64,000 nt of DNA from Planktothrix sp. PCC 11201 (GTDB lineage: Bacteria; Cyanobacteriota; Cyanobacteriia; Cyanobacteriales; Microcoleaceae). The position numbers and the translations under genes are program-made. The stretch spans positions 283,206-347,205 of the forward strand of contig NZ_LT797701.1 of NCBI RefSeq assembly GCF_900009135.1, given 5' to 3'. Under the pieces are notes generated by a model. That model saw nothing but the letters and a program-made list of their open reading frames with translations. It had not been told where the DNA came from and did not search any database. Each line of letters starts with the position of its first letter. Positions within the stretch are counted from its first letter, which is position 1. Shown here piece after piece: positions 40,559-51,008 of this stretch.

Positions 40559-42094
40559 ATGACCAGCACAGTCCCGCAAAAAACAGCCACAAACAAATTT
40601 GAAAAATTCAAAGCTGAAAAAGACGGTTTAACGGTTAAAGACGAACTAGAAACCTTCGCCCAATTAGGTTGGGAAGCAATGGACGAAACCGACCGAGATC
40701 ACCGCCTCAAATGGCTAGGGGTGTTTTTCCGTCCGGTGACTCCAGGTAAATTCATGATGCGGTTGCGTTTACCGAATGGGGTCATCACCAGTGAGCAGAT
40801 GCGGGTTTTGGGGGAAATCGTGCAACGCTACGGTGATGACGGTAGTGCTGATATTACCACAAGACAGAACCTTCAGTTAAGAGGAATTCGGATTGAAGAT
40901 CTGAGTGATATTTTTCGGCGGTTTGAAAGGGTGGGACTCACCAGCATTCAGTCGGGAATGGATAATGTCCGTAATATCACGGGTTCACCCGTTGCCGGGT
41001 TAGATGCCGATGAACTCTATGATACCCGGGAGTTGGTGCAACAAGTTCAAGATATGATTACAAACCAAGGAAAAGGGAATCCAGAGTTTAGTAATTTACC
41101 TCGAAAATTCAATATTGCGATCGCAGGATGTCGGGATAATTCGATTCACGCTGAAATTAATGATATTGCCTTTATTCCTGCATTTAAACAGGAAACTTTT
41201 GGCTTCAATGTGTTAGTGGGAGGATTCTTTTCCGCAACCCGTTGTGAAGCTGCTATTCCCCTAAATGTTTGGGTTAAACCCGAGCAAGTTGTCGGTCTTT
41301 GTCGAGGAATTTTAGAAGTCTTTCGAGACAATGGGCCCAGGGGAGTTCGCCAAAAAACTCGGTTAATGTGGTTAATTGATGAATGGGGAATTGAAAAGTT
41401 TCGTTCTGAAGTCGAAAAACAAATCGGTTATGCTTTGGAATCTGAAGCGGAAAAAGACGAAATTCTTTGGGAAAAACGGGATCATCTGGGAATTTATCAA
41501 CAAAAACAACCCGGATATAACTATGTGGGATTAAATATTCCCGTTGGTCGGTTATCTGCTAACGAAATGTTAGAATTATCCCGGATTGCTGAAGTTTATG
41601 GGATCGGAGAACTTCGCTTAACCGTTGAACAGAATGTGATTATTCCCAATATTTCTGATAGTCGGTTAGAGGCGTTTTTAACCGAACCGATTTTGGAAAA
41701 ATTCTCAGTTAATCCATCAGCCTTAAGTCGAGGATTAGTTTCCTGTACCGGATCACAATTCTGTAACTTTGCTTTAGTTGAAACTAAAAATCGGGCTGTA
41801 GAATTAGTTAAACAATTGGAATCGGAATTAACCTTAGAAAAACCCGTAAGAATTCACTGGACAGGTTGCCCCAATTCCTGCGGACAACCCCAAGTAGCCG
41901 ACATTGGATTAATGGGAACTAAAGCCCGTAAAGACGGCAAAACCGTTGAAGGGGTGAACCTCTATATGGGCGGAAAAGTCGGTAAAGATGCCCAACTGGG
42001 TGAATGTGTTCAAAAATCCATTCCCTGTGAGGATCTCAAACCCGTTTTGCGACAAATTCTGGTGGAACAATTTGGCGCTCGCGTCAAAGAATAA
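40559..42094 (+). CDS. nirA: ferredoxin-nitrite reductase
   Basis: Reduces nitrite to ammonium with six electrons from ferredoxin, using siroheme and a [4Fe-4S] cluster. Of two starts, I choose the ATG at 40559 (511 residues) over the TTG at 40490: GAGGA lies seven bases upstream and the length then matches cyanobacterial NirA. The N-terminal ferredoxin-binding half includes DDGSADITTRQNLQLRGI. The cofactor cysteines are in C-T-G-S-Q-F-C and, after ~37 residues, G-C-P-N-S-C. It is first in the cluster; nrtA follows after 54 bases. An NtcA site and -10 box lie upstream. Confidence 0.96.
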   Translation: MTSTVPQKTATNKFEKFKAEKDGLTVKDELETFAQLGWEAMDETDRDHRLKWLGVFFRPVTPGKFMMRLRLPNGVITSEQMRVLGEIVQRYGDDGSADITTRQNLQLRGIRIEDLSDIFRRFERVGLTSIQSGMDNVRNITGSPVAGLDADELYDTRELVQQVQDMITNQGKGNPEFSNLPRKFNIAIAGCRDNSIHAEINDIAFIPAFKQETFGFNVLVGGFFSATRCEAAIPLNVWVKPEQVVGLCRGILEVFRDNGPRGVRQKTRLMWLIDEWGIEKFRSEVEKQIGYALESEAEKDEILWEKRDHLGIYQQKQPGYNYVGLNIPVGRLSANEMLELSRIAEVYGIGELRLTVEQNVIIPNISDSRLEAFLTEPILEKFSVNPSALSRGLVSCTGSQFCNFALVETKNRAVELVKQLESELTLEKPVRIHWTGCPNSCGQPQVADIGLMGTKARKDGKTVEGVNLYMGGKVGKDAQLGECVQKSIPCEDLKPVLRQILVEQFGARVKE

Positions 42095-42148
42095 TCCATC
42101 TCAAAATCCACATCAACACCCTACTAATACAGAGTCAAAACATAGAAT

Positions 42149-43477
42149 ATGAGTAAACTTTCACGACGGAAATTCCTGTTCACGGCTGGTGCAACGGCGG
42201 CTGGAACTCTAATCATTCATGGTTGTGCTTCTAATAATAATCCTTCCACAACCCCCACAACAACCTCTACTCCAGCCCCGGCAGTTAATATTAATCCCGC
42301 CGATGCACCGGAAATACCAACAGCAACCTTAGGATTTATTGCCTTAACCGACTCCGCTCCCCTAATTATTGCCTTAGAAAAGGGTCTCTTTGCTAAGTAT
42401 GGAATGTCTGACGTTAAGGTGGTTAAACAGGCTTCTTGGCCGGTCACTCGGGATAACCTAGAATTAGGTTCCGGTGGCGGTGGAATTGATGGGGCACATA
42501 TTTTATCCCCCATGCCCTATTTAATGACATTAGGAACGATTACCAAACAACCCGTTCCGATGTATCTTTTAGCCCGATTAAATACCAATGGTCAGGCAAT
42601 TTCTTTAGGTAAAGACTATCTGGATGCTAAAATTACTGTTAACGATAGTGCCAAATTCAAAGATATTTTATTAACTGCTAAAAATGCAGGAAAAGAAGTC
42701 AAAGCTGCGGTTACATTCCCTGGAGGAACTCACGATTTATGGATGCGATATTGGTTAGCAGCCGGGGGTACAGTTCCTGATACTGATATTTCAATTATTC
42801 CGGTGCCACCTCCTCAAATGGTAGCCAATATGAAAGTCGGAAATATGGAAGGGTTCTGTGTCGGTGAACCTTGGAATGCCCAATTAGTCAATCAAAAAGC
42901 CGGATATACGGCATTAATTACCGGAGAATTATGGAAAGATCACCCAGAAAAAGCCTTTAGTATGCGAGCAGATTGGGTGGATAAAAACCCCAAAGCGGCT
43001 AAAGCTTTAACCATGGCCGTATTAGAAGCGCAACAATGGTGTGATAAACCCGAAAATATCGAGGAAATGTGTCAAATTGTCTCCCAAGATAAATGGTTTA
43101 AAGTGCCTTTTAAAGATATTATTGAGCGCTCTAGGGGAAATATTGATTTTGGGGATGGTCGGGTAATCACCGCTAGTCCCTTGGCGATGAAATTCTGGAG
43201 AGATAATGCGTCTTATCCCTATAAGAGCCATGATAGTTGGTTCTTAACCGAAGATATTCGCTGGGGATATTTACCCGCCGATTTAGATATTAAAGCCACC
43301 GTTGATAAGGTCAACCGCGAAGATTTATGGCGGGAAGCGGCGAAGTCTTTAAATGTTCCCGCCGCCGAAATTCCAGCAACACCCTCTCGCGGGATTGAAA
43401 CCTTCTTTGATGGCATACAATTTAACCCCGATGATCCTAAAGCCTATCTCAATAGTTTAGCAATCAAAAAAGTCTAA
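42149..43477 (+). CDS. nrtA: nitrate/nitrite ABC transporter substrate-binding lipoprotein
   Basis: A 442-residue periplasmic binding protein for nitrate and nitrite. The N-terminus has a twin-arginine motif (SRRKFLF), a hydrophobic stretch and a lipobox-like IIHGC with Cys26, so it should be exported by Tat and lipid-anchored. A low-complexity Thr/Pro/Ala linker (~32-50) precedes the mature domain, which begins with LGFIALTDSAPLIIALEKGLF. The C-terminal part has the GIETFFDGIQFNPDDPKAYL tail seen again in NrtC. It works with NrtB, NrtC and NrtD. A 300-bp repeat-filled gap separates it from nrtB. Confidence 0.95.
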   Translation: MSKLSRRKFLFTAGATAAGTLIIHGCASNNNPSTTPTTTSTPAPAVNINPADAPEIPTATLGFIALTDSAPLIIALEKGLFAKYGMSDVKVVKQASWPVTRDNLELGSGGGGIDGAHILSPMPYLMTLGTITKQPVPMYLLARLNTNGQAISLGKDYLDAKITVNDSAKFKDILLTAKNAGKEVKAAVTFPGGTHDLWMRYWLAAGGTVPDTDISIIPVPPPQMVANMKVGNMEGFCVGEPWNAQLVNQKAGYTALITGELWKDHPEKAFSMRADWVDKNPKAAKALTMAVLEAQQWCDKPENIEEMCQIVSQDKWFKVPFKDIIERSRGNIDFGDGRVITASPLAMKFWRDNASYPYKSHDSWFLTEDIRWGYLPADLDIKATVDKVNREDLWREAAKSLNVPAAEIPATPSRGIETFFDGIQFNPDDPKAYLNSLAIKKV

Positions 43478-43777
43478 TTCTTCCCTGTTTCCTGTAGGGG
43501 CGGGTTCTTCCAGAGCCAATAATTCCTACAGATGATATTAATAAACCCGCCCTGACTGTGGAAATGATCCCCCCTAACCCCATTGATAAGGGGGGAATTG
43601 GAGAATTAAAGTCAGGGGGATTTAGGGAAATCGGATCATCAAAGTCCCCCTTTTTAATGGGGATTTAGGGGGATCGACCTAACGACTTTTCGGTTTAAGT
43701 TGATACCAATATTCCCCCCCAAACCCCGTTGGTAAAGGGGAACTTAAAGAGAAAAAACTAACTAATTTGTAATTATC
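43478..43777. repeat. 300-bp nrtA-nrtB gap filled with palindromic repeats
   Basis: Three stacked elements fill this gap. The first (43494-43556) has arms GTAGGGGCGGGTT and AAACCCGCCCTGAC. The second (43565-43675) is an enlarged GATCCCCC element with an extra AAAGTC-(A/C)-GGGG segment inside. The third is a partial one (~43711-43745) with CCCCCCAAACCCCGTTGG against AAAGGGGAACTT. I see no gene here. In the transcript the structures could stabilise the nrtA message or attenuate transcription of nrtBCD. Confidence 0.75.
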
Positions 43778-44617
43778 ATGACGACTAGCACCAAAGCCAA
43801 TCCTGATAGTAATAATCTTCTAAATTCTGTGTTCAATTGGTTTAATAATAATCGGAATAAAGTAATCCGTCCTTTGATTGGGGTTTTTATTTTTCTAGCA
43901 ATTTGGCAACTATTATGTTCAGGAGAAAATTCTAATTTACCATCTCCCATTACAACGGTTAAAGAATCTTGGGAATTAATTATTAACCCATTTTTCGATA
44001 ATGGAGGCACGGATAAAGGGTTGGGTTGGCAAGTTATTGCCAGTTTACAACGGGTGGCGGTTGGCTTTAGCTTATCGGTGATTGTAGGAATTTCCCTAGG
44101 GATTTTAGTCGGGAGTAATACTTTTATGTATGATGCCTTAGATCCCCTATTTCAAATTCTTAGAACAATTCCGCCCCTGGCTTGGTTACCCATTGCCTTA
44201 GCTGCCTTACAACAATCTAATCCGGCGGCTATTTTCGTCATCTTTATTACAGCAGTTTGGCCGATTATTATTAATACCACCGTCGGCGTACAACAAATTC
44301 CGCAAGACTATAAAAACGTGGCTAGAGTGTTACGTTTACCCAAACATAAATACTTCTTTAAAGTGTTATTTCCCTCCGCAGTTCCCTATATTTTTACCGG
44401 ATTAAGAATTGGGATCGGTCTATCTTGGTTAGCGATTATTGCGGCGGAAATGTTAGTGGGTGGAGTCGGGATCGGTTTCTTTATTTGGGATGCCTATAAT
44501 AGTTCTCGAATGAGTGCGATTATCGTGGCTTTAATTTATGTCGGAGTTGTCGGTTTAATCCTAGATAGAACTATTGGTTTTATTGCTTCTAAAGTTGTTC
44601 CTACTGAACAAAAATAA
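43778..44617 (+). CDS. nrtB: nitrate ABC transporter permease
   Basis: A 279-residue inner-membrane permease of the SsuC/TauC/NrtB type with six helices starting near residue 30. The coupling EAA-like loop reads Q-Q-I-P-Q-D-Y-K-N-V-A-R-V-L-R-L-P near residues 169-185, followed by FPSAVPYIFTGLRIGIGLSWLAI. It forms the membrane channel of the nitrate/nitrite importer with NrtC and NrtD. nrtC begins 47 bases downstream. Length and order match other cyanobacterial clusters. Confidence 0.95.
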   Translation: MTTSTKANPDSNNLLNSVFNWFNNNRNKVIRPLIGVFIFLAIWQLLCSGENSNLPSPITTVKESWELIINPFFDNGGTDKGLGWQVIASLQRVAVGFSLSVIVGISLGILVGSNTFMYDALDPLFQILRTIPPLAWLPIALAALQQSNPAAIFVIFITAVWPIIINTTVGVQQIPQDYKNVARVLRLPKHKYFFKVLFPSAVPYIFTGLRIGIGLSWLAIIAAEMLVGGVGIGFFIWDAYNSSRMSAIIVALIYVGVVGLILDRTIGFIASKVVPTEQK

Positions 44618-44664
44618 ATTTGAAATAGTACCCGTAAACCCCCTAACCCATCTGATATTAAATT

Positions 44665-46668
44665 ATGTCTGTATTCGTACAAGTTGACCACGTTCATCGC
44701 GTTTTTAATCTCCCCAATGGAGAACGATATATAGCCCTGAAAAACATTGAACTCAAAATCAATAAAGGTGAATTTATTACCTTAATTGGACATTCTGGCT
44801 GTGGAAAATCCACCCTATTAAATATTATCGCCGGGTTAGATCAAGCATCAGAAGGGGGGATTATTTTAGAAGGGCGAGAAGTGCGCGAACCAGGGCCAGA
44901 TCGGATGGTGGTATTTCAAAATTATTCCCTATTACCTTGGTTAACTGTGAGGGAAAATATCGCCTTAGCCGTTGATGAAGTCTATCGTAAACTGCCGAAA
45001 ACCGAACGAAAAGAAATTGTTGAAAAACATATTAAATTAGTCGGTTTAAGACAGGCTGCGGATAAACGACCAGGGGAACTTTCGGGAGGGATGAAACAGC
45101 GAGTGGCGATCGCTCGCGCCCTATCCATTCGTCCCCAATTATTACTCCTAGATGAACCCTTTGGAGCCTTAGATGCTTTAACTAGAGGTGGGTTACAAGA
45201 GCAGTTAATGAAAATCTGTGAAGCCAACCAAGTCAGCGCCGTCATGGTGACCCATGATGTCGATGAAGCCTTGTTATTATCCGATCGGATTGTGATGTTA
45301 ACCAACGGCCCAGAAGCGCATATTGGGCAAATTTTAGAGGTGAATATTCCCCGTCCCCGTCAACGGATGGAAGTGGTAAATCATCCCAGCTATTATGCCC
45401 TACGGAATGAAATTGTTTATTTTCTCAACCAACAGAAAAAAGCCAAAAAATCTGCAACGAAAAAAGCCCCTATGGTGGTTGCCAAAAATGGCTTAGAAAA
45501 AGTTAATTTAGACCTAGGTTTTATTCCCTTAACCGACTGCGCCCCCCTAATTATTGCCAAAGAAAAAGGTATTTTTGAGGAATATGGATTAAGTGAAGTC
45601 ACCCTCAGTCGAGAAACCAGTTGGAAACTCTTAGGTCAAGGAGTCGTAGAAGGTCGTTTAGATGCGGCCCAAATGGTGGCAGGAATGCCTTTGGCGATGA
45701 CATTAGGATTCGGTAAAAATTTACCTATTCCGATTGTTACGGCCATGACTCTCTCTCGAAATGGCAATGGGATTACCCTGAGTAAAAACCTATATGAAAA
45801 TGGGGTTAAAACCCTAGAAGATTTTAAAATTTATATCGAAAATCACCTTGACAAAGTGCATACATTGGGGATGGTTCACCCGAGTTCCATGCACAATTTA
45901 ATGTTACGGTATTGGTTAGCAGCCGGAAATATTAACCCCGATCAAGATGTGAATTTAACGGTGATTCCACCCCCCCAAATGCAAGCGAATTTAAAAGCCG
46001 GAAATATTGATGGCTATTGTGTGGGAGGGCCCTGGAATGCCCGGTCTGTTCATGAGGGGTTAGGATTTGTTATTGCTAATAGTTTTGATATTTTCCCCAA
46101 TGGACATACGGAGAAAGTTTTAGGCGTAACCGAAGCCTGGGCAAATCGCTATCCCAAAACCCATGTTGCTCTAGTCAAAGCATTAATTGATGCCTGTGAT
46201 TATTGTGATGATCGGCGAAATCGAGAAGAAATTTTAGAGATATTATGTCGGGATGAATATGTCGGATCGGCACCAGAATATACCCGCTTAGGATTTATTG
46301 ACCCCGTTGACCGGGGTAATGGTCAACCCCCACAATTATTGGTGAATTACAATCAGTTTTATGTGGATAAAACTAATTGCCCTGATGCTACAGAATTTCT
46401 CTGGATCATGGCAGAAATGGCTCGTTGGGGGATTACACCCTTTCCCAAAAACTGGGTTTCTATCATAGAAAGGGTATTAAGAACTGATGTTTATGGCCAA
46501 GCCGCCCGGGAATTAGGATTGTCCGAGACAGGACGCGATCGCCAAAGCATTAAGCTATTTGATGGCACTATTTTTAGTCCTAACGATCCGATTAAATATC
46601 TCAAAAATCTCAAAATTAAACAGGAAATTCGGATTGAAGAAATTATCCTCGATCCCATAGCAGCCTAA
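44665..46668 (+). CDS. nrtC: nitrate ABC transporter ATPase with NrtA-like domain
   Basis: A 667-residue fusion typical of cyanobacterial NrtC. Residues 1-255 form an ABC ATPase with Walker A GHSGCGKST (42-50), a signature LSGGMKQR near 139 and a Walker B LLLLDEPFGALD near 160. A basic linker (~255-275) joins a domain of ~390 residues homologous to NrtA (LDLGFIPLTDCAPLIIAKEKGIF onwards). In Synechococcus the corresponding domain mediates ammonium/nitrate-dependent inhibition of uptake, so the same is likely here. nrtD starts 39 bases downstream. Confidence 0.96.
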   Translation: MSVFVQVDHVHRVFNLPNGERYIALKNIELKINKGEFITLIGHSGCGKSTLLNIIAGLDQASEGGIILEGREVREPGPDRMVVFQNYSLLPWLTVRENIALAVDEVYRKLPKTERKEIVEKHIKLVGLRQAADKRPGELSGGMKQRVAIARALSIRPQLLLLDEPFGALDALTRGGLQEQLMKICEANQVSAVMVTHDVDEALLLSDRIVMLTNGPEAHIGQILEVNIPRPRQRMEVVNHPSYYALRNEIVYFLNQQKKAKKSATKKAPMVVAKNGLEKVNLDLGFIPLTDCAPLIIAKEKGIFEEYGLSEVTLSRETSWKLLGQGVVEGRLDAAQMVAGMPLAMTLGFGKNLPIPIVTAMTLSRNGNGITLSKNLYENGVKTLEDFKIYIENHLDKVHTLGMVHPSSMHNLMLRYWLAAGNINPDQDVNLTVIPPPQMQANLKAGNIDGYCVGGPWNARSVHEGLGFVIANSFDIFPNGHTEKVLGVTEAWANRYPKTHVALVKALIDACDYCDDRRNREEILEILCRDEYVGSAPEYTRLGFIDPVDRGNGQPPQLLVNYNQFYVDKTNCPDATEFLWIMAEMARWGITPFPKNWVSIIERVLRTDVYGQAARELGLSETGRDRQSIKLFDGTIFSPNDPIKYLKNLKIKQEIRIEEIILDPIAA

Positions 46669-46707
46669 AACAGTCTCATCGTCAACCGTTGTTTAGCCTA
46701 AAAAATT

Positions 46708-48672
46708 ATGCAAATTTTAGATAGTATTTCTTCTAAACCAATGCCATCCTCAAAATCCGATGCTTTTTTGCTGATTGATCAAGTTTCTAAAGTCTATAAC
46801 ACAGCAAAAGGTGAATATGTTGTACTTGAAAATGTCAATCTTCAGGTGCAAGAAGGGGAGTTTATTTGCATTATTGGTCACTCAGGTTGCGGAAAATCTA
46901 CCCTATTAAATATGGTGGCGGGGTTTAATCAACCCACCACCGGGATAGTATCAGTTCAAGGACAAACTATCACCGAACCAGGGCCAGAAAGGATGGTAGT
47001 ATTTCAAAACTATTCCCTGTTACCTTGGTTGACCGCTAAAGAAAATATTCAGTTAGGGGTTGAGTCAGTATATCCTGACAAATCCACCGCCGAACATAAG
47101 GCAATTGTTAACGAAAATTTAGAGTTAGTTGGGTTATCGGAAGCGGCGAATAAAAAACCCGCTCAACTCTCAGGAGGAATGAAACAACGGGTTTCCATCG
47201 CTAGAGCCTTAGCTACCCGTCCCCAAATGCTAATTTTAGACGAACCATTTGGTGCCTTAGATCCCATTACCCGGGAAGAATTACAGGAAGAACTTCTGAA
47301 TATTTGGCAAGATCATCGGATTACTGTGTTAATGATTACCCATGATATTGATGAAGCCCTATTTTTAGCTGATCGTTTGGTGATGATGACTAATGGCCCG
47401 GCAGCCCAAATTGGCGAAATATTAGATATTCCCTTCTCCCGTCCCCGCGACCGCGCCAAAATCACCGAAGATCCCCGATATTATGAATTACGCAACTATG
47501 CCCTAGATTTCCTATTCCGGCGCTTTGCTCACCATGAGGAAGATCAAGATACAACTGAAGATACAACCTCCAACATCGGATCAGCACAAAGCACTACAAT
47601 AGCACCCAGTTATAGTCCTATAGCAATAGAGGTGCTGAATATGCAACCCGATAACCCTAACCCTAACCCTAACCCTAACCTTAGCCCCAAAGACAATCCC
47701 TATGCTCAACGTTCTGAACCTGAATTAACCCATGGGGTTGACCCCGCAACGACCGAAGAAGAAATGTCACCTGAAACGAAAACCAAGGTGTTATTTGCTC
47801 TGTGGGGAGTAATTCTGGCTACCTTAATCGGATCATTAGTTTTCAATTCTACCACCACCGCAAATAAAGAGGCGGAAACCCCAGAGTCTTCCTCGGCGAC
47901 GATGGGAGAAACAGCAACTACCCCCGTTGCGGAAACCACGACTCCGGTAACTATAGCCTCTCCCACCTTGACCCCTACTCCCACTGCTACCTTATCACCC
48001 TCTGTCAGTCCCTCTATCAGTCCTTCTGTCAGTCCCTCTGCCAGTCCCTCTGCCTCCCTGGGGGCCACGCCAACCGCCTCTCCTAATGTCGTGGCGACGA
48101 CTTCTCCTAGTCCCAATAGCGTTGCATCTACTACGACGACAACGACAACAACGGCGATCGCACCTACCACAAAGGCGTCGCCAACGGTTTCTCCGTCTTC
48201 CGTGGCTACAACCGCCCCAACCCCAGGGAGTTTAGCCCCTGCTTCTGCTTCTCCTTCCCCTGCTACAACAGCAACATCACCGACAACATCACCGACAACA
48301 TCACCGACAACATCACCAACAACAACGGCATCGCCAACGTCCTCTCCTGCTTCCGTGGCAACTGCCCCTAGTAGTGCGACGGCAAAAACCCCTAGTGCTG
48401 CTGATTTAGAAAAGTTAAATCAAGAGGTTTTTGCCCAAATTAATGAGGCTTGGACAAATACTCCAGTGACCGCAGTTTCTGTTTATTTAGTTAAGGTGAG
48501 TCAAAAGGGGGAGATTTTGAGTTATGAAGCTAAATCTGCCGACGCAACTCAAAATCTGAATAATACCCCCCTGCCCAATTTAGTGAAGTCGGATGTGACC
48601 CAAACTCCCTATACGCAATTTGAGGTAACATTTACCCCCGTAGGAACCTTGGATTTAAAACCGGTTCCATAG
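46708..48672 (+). CDS. nrtD: nitrate ABC transporter ATPase with unusual C-terminal extension
   Basis: A 654-residue protein, more than twice the usual NrtD length of about 275. Residues ~20-280 are a complete ABC ATPase (Walker A GHSGCGKST at 57-65, signature LSGGMKQR, Walker B MLILDEPFGALD, and switch His in MITHDIDEA). After a linker comes M312 with its own AGAGGTG site, an N-P repeat encoded by CCCTAA units, a membrane helix (361-380), a ~180-residue Pro/Ser/Thr linker and a C-terminal domain (~568-654) with SYEAKSADATQNLNNTPLPNLV. The frame is continuous. This probably arose by fusion of nrtD to a downstream membrane-protein gene, or internal initiation at M312 makes both. Confidence 0.9.
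   Translation: MQILDSISSKPMPSSKSDAFLLIDQVSKVYNTAKGEYVVLENVNLQVQEGEFICIIGHSGCGKSTLLNMVAGFNQPTTGIVSVQGQTITEPGPERMVVFQNYSLLPWLTAKENIQLGVESVYPDKSTAEHKAIVNENLELVGLSEAANKKPAQLSGGMKQRVSIARALATRPQMLILDEPFGALDPITREELQEELLNIWQDHRITVLMITHDIDEALFLADRLVMMTNGPAAQIGEILDIPFSRPRDRAKITEDPRYYELRNYALDFLFRRFAHHEEDQDTTEDTTSNIGSAQSTTIAPSYSPIAIEVLNMQPDNPNPNPNPNLSPKDNPYAQRSEPELTHGVDPATTEEEMSPETKTKVLFALWGVILATLIGSLVFNSTTTANKEAETPESSSATMGETATTPVAETTTPVTIASPTLTPTPTATLSPSVSPSISPSVSPSASPSASLGATPTASPNVVATTSPSPNSVASTTTTTTTTAIAPTTKASPTVSPSSVATTAPTPGSLAPASASPSPATTATSPTTSPTTSPTTSPTTTASPTSSPASVATAPSSATAKTPSAADLEKLNQEVFAQINEAWTNTPVTAVSVYLVKVSQKGEILSYEAKSADATQNLNNTPLPNLVKSDVTQTPYTQFEVTFTPVGTLDLKPVP
47653..47680 (+). repeat. CCCTAA hexanucleotide tract inside nrtD
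   Basis: Four to five head-to-tail copies of the telomere-like hexamer CCCTAA encode Asn-Pro repeats at the start of the NrtD extension. It is a coding microsatellite; each unit is two codons, so length changes keep the frame. Confidence 0.85.
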
Positions 48673-48836
48673 GGAATATTTTAAGAGGAATTGGGAGTTA
48701 ATTATTATCCCAATTTCTCACTCTGATTTAACAATTTTTATATTAAATAAATTCTGGAATTCGTTGTTGGGCTTTAGCCCTCCATATTCGTGGGCAATCA
48801 TCCCAACAACTAGCTTGACAACTCTTTCATAAAACA

Positions 48837-51008
48837 ATGGAATCGATTAAAACCCTTTGCCCTTTCTGTGGTGTCGGTTGTGGTTTGGAAATTCTATCTA
48901 CAGCAACGGCTGATCAAGATATTAAACGAGATGAACAGGGAAACCCGATTTGGAAGGTGAGAGGCGATCGCCAACATCCGTCTAGTTTGGGAATGGTCTG
49001 TGTTAAAGGAGCCACCGTCACCGAATCGATTCACCGAGATCGGCTTTTATACCCGATGATTCGAGAAACCCTAGACCAACCCTTCCGCCAGGGGAGTTGG
49101 GAGGAAGCCCTAACTCTGATCGTGGATCGGATCAAAACCGTTCGCAGTGAATATGGTTCCGATGCCCTATGTATGTACGGTTCTGGTCAGTTTGTTACCG
49201 AAGATTATTATGTAGCTCAAAAACTATTCAAAGGTTGTTTAGGAACCAATAACTTTGATGCTAATTCTCGTTTATGTATGTCATCGGCTGTATCGGGTTA
49301 TGTTCAGAGCTTGGGGGCTGATGGGCCTCCCTGTTGTTATGATGATTTGGAATTAACTGATTGTGCCTTTATTGTGGGTAGTAATACCGCCGAATGTCAT
49401 CCAATTATCTTTAATCGTTTAGCCAAATATCATAAAAAAAATCCCCACGTTAAACTAATTGTGGCTGACCCTCGCTATACCCAAACCGCCGAAGCCGCCG
49501 ACCTGCATTTACCGATTCGCCCCGGAACTGATATTGACCTGTTTAATGGCATCGGTCATTTACTATTAAAATCGGGTGATATTGATACACTTTTTGTGGA
49601 TGAATGTACCCGTAATTTTAAAGAATATGCTCAACTTTTACAATCTTATCCTCCCGAAAAAGTTGCCGAAACCTGTGGAATTACTATTGAAAAATTAGAA
49701 ACCGCGGCTCGTTATTGGCAAGAATCAAAACGGATTTTATCCCTGTGGTCAATGGGATTAAATCAATCCTCCGAGGGTACGGCAAAAGTGCGATCGCTCA
49801 TTAATCTACACCTGATGACCGGTCAAATTGGTAAACCCGGTTGTGGCCCCTTTTCCCTCACCGGACAACCCAACGCCATGGGCGGACGGGAAGCCGGAGG
49901 ACTGGCCCATTTATTACCTGGCTATCGGTCTGTGACTAACCCCCAACATCGGGCCGAAGTTGAACAGTTTTGGGGTATTCCCGAGGGTGGCATTTCTCCC
50001 GACATTGGACGCACCGTTTGGGATATGATTATCGGTTTAGAACAGGATGAAGTACAGTTTCTCTGGATCGCCGCTACCAACCCGGCCGTAAGTATGCCCG
50101 ACCTGGAGCGCACCAAAGCCGCCCTATTAAAATCACCTTTTACCGTCTATCAAGAAGCCTACTATCCCACGGAAACCTCGGCTTATGCCCATATTTTACT
50201 CCCCGCGACCCAATGGAGTGAAAAAACCGGGGTGATGACCAACTCCGAAAGGCGTGTAACCTACTGTCCGGGGTTTGATGTCCCTTTAGGAGAAGCCCGC
50301 CATGACTGGGAGATTTTTGCCGAAGTTGGGAGGCGTTTAGGGTTTAAAGAACAATTTGCTTTCCAAACCTCGGCGGATGTCTATGCTGAATTTGTGCGAC
50401 TGACTAAAGGTCGTCCCTGTGATCTGTCGGGGTTAAGTCATGACCGTTTGCAACAGCAGGGGCCGACCCAATGGCCTTGTCCAGCAGGGGAAGTTGATTC
50501 TAGTATTTCCTCCAAACGCCTCTACACCAATAGTTATTTTGCTACCCCCGACGGTCGAGCGATTTTTGGCTCCTACCATTCCCAGGGGTTAGCCGAACCC
50601 AGTGATCCTAATTATCCCTATGTGTTGACAACGGGGCGTTTATATGGTCACTGGCACACCCTCACCCGCACAGGGAGAACGGCAAAAACCCAACAAATGC
50701 ACCCCGACCCCTTTATTGAAATTCATCCCCAGGATGCGGCTAATTTGGGGATTGAAAATGGCGATCTTGTGCAAGTCCGTTCTCGGCGGGGAAGTTGTCA
50801 ATTTCCCGCTAAAGTCACCGCCTTTATTGTCCCGGGAACCGTATTTGTCCCGATGCACTGGGGGGCGTTGTGGGCCGCAGATGCAGAAGCCAATAATTTA
50901 ACCCATCCCCACGCCTGTCCTGACTCTCGCCAACCGGAATTAAAAGCCTGTGCAGTACAGTTATCAGTCATCAGAGTAGAGATGTGCCCAAGCGCAGCGA
51001 TGCCGTAG
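48837..51008 (+). CDS. narB: ferredoxin-dependent assimilatory nitrate reductase
   Basis: A 723-residue molybdopterin oxidoreductase that reduces nitrate to nitrite using ferredoxin. The [4Fe-4S] ligands are C8, C11, C15 and C55 (C-x2-C-x3-C-x39-C). The Mo-cofactor domain includes [15 protein letters not shown] (~142-156) and the dinucleotide-binding domain includes [16 protein letters not shown] near 595. It ends the nirA-nrtABCD cluster, 164 bases after nrtD, and I see no separate NtcA box before it. The last ~12 codons (after VIRVEM) and the TAG are within a 70-bp repeated insertion, so the native C-terminal end is altered. Confidence 0.95.
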   Translation: MESIKTLCPFCGVGCGLEILSTATADQDIKRDEQGNPIWKVRGDRQHPSSLGMVCVKGATVTESIHRDRLLYPMIRETLDQPFRQGSWEEALTLIVDRIKTVRSEYGSDALCMYGSGQFVTEDYYVAQKLFKGCLGTNNFDANSRLCMSSAVSGYVQSLGADGPPCCYDDLELTDCAFIVGSNTAECHPIIFNRLAKYHKKNPHVKLIVADPRYTQTAEAADLHLPIRPGTDIDLFNGIGHLLLKSGDIDTLFVDECTRNFKEYAQLLQSYPPEKVAETCGITIEKLETAARYWQESKRILSLWSMGLNQSSEGTAKVRSLINLHLMTGQIGKPGCGPFSLTGQPNAMGGREAGGLAHLLPGYRSVTNPQHRAEVEQFWGIPEGGISPDIGRTVWDMIIGLEQDEVQFLWIAATNPAVSMPDLERTKAALLKSPFTVYQEAYYPTETSAYAHILLPATQWSEKTGVMTNSERRVTYCPGFDVPLGEARHDWEIFAEVGRRLGFKEQFAFQTSADVYAEFVRLTKGRPCDLSGLSHDRLQQQGPTQWPCPAGEVDSSISSKRLYTNSYFATPDGRAIFGSYHSQGLAEPSDPNYPYVLTTGRLYGHWHTLTRTGRTAKTQQMHPDPFIEIHPQDAANLGIENGDLVQVRSRRGSCQFPAKVTAFIVPGTVFVPMHWGALWAADAEANNLTHPHACPDSRQPELKACAVQLSVIRVEMCPSAAMP

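Noticed and set aside
47653..47680. Telomere-like CCCTAA repeat as a chromosome-end signal
   Set aside because: It is a short in-frame tract within nrtD coding Asn-Pro, with genes continuing on both sides.
47706..48170. 154-codon Val/Gly-rich minus-strand frame
   Set aside because: Antisense of the Pro/Ser/Thr linker of NrtD.
48673..48836. Possible separate NtcA promoter for narB
   Set aside because: No GTA-N8-TAC sequence is visible in this gap; narB is probably expressed from the operon promoter or by another signal.
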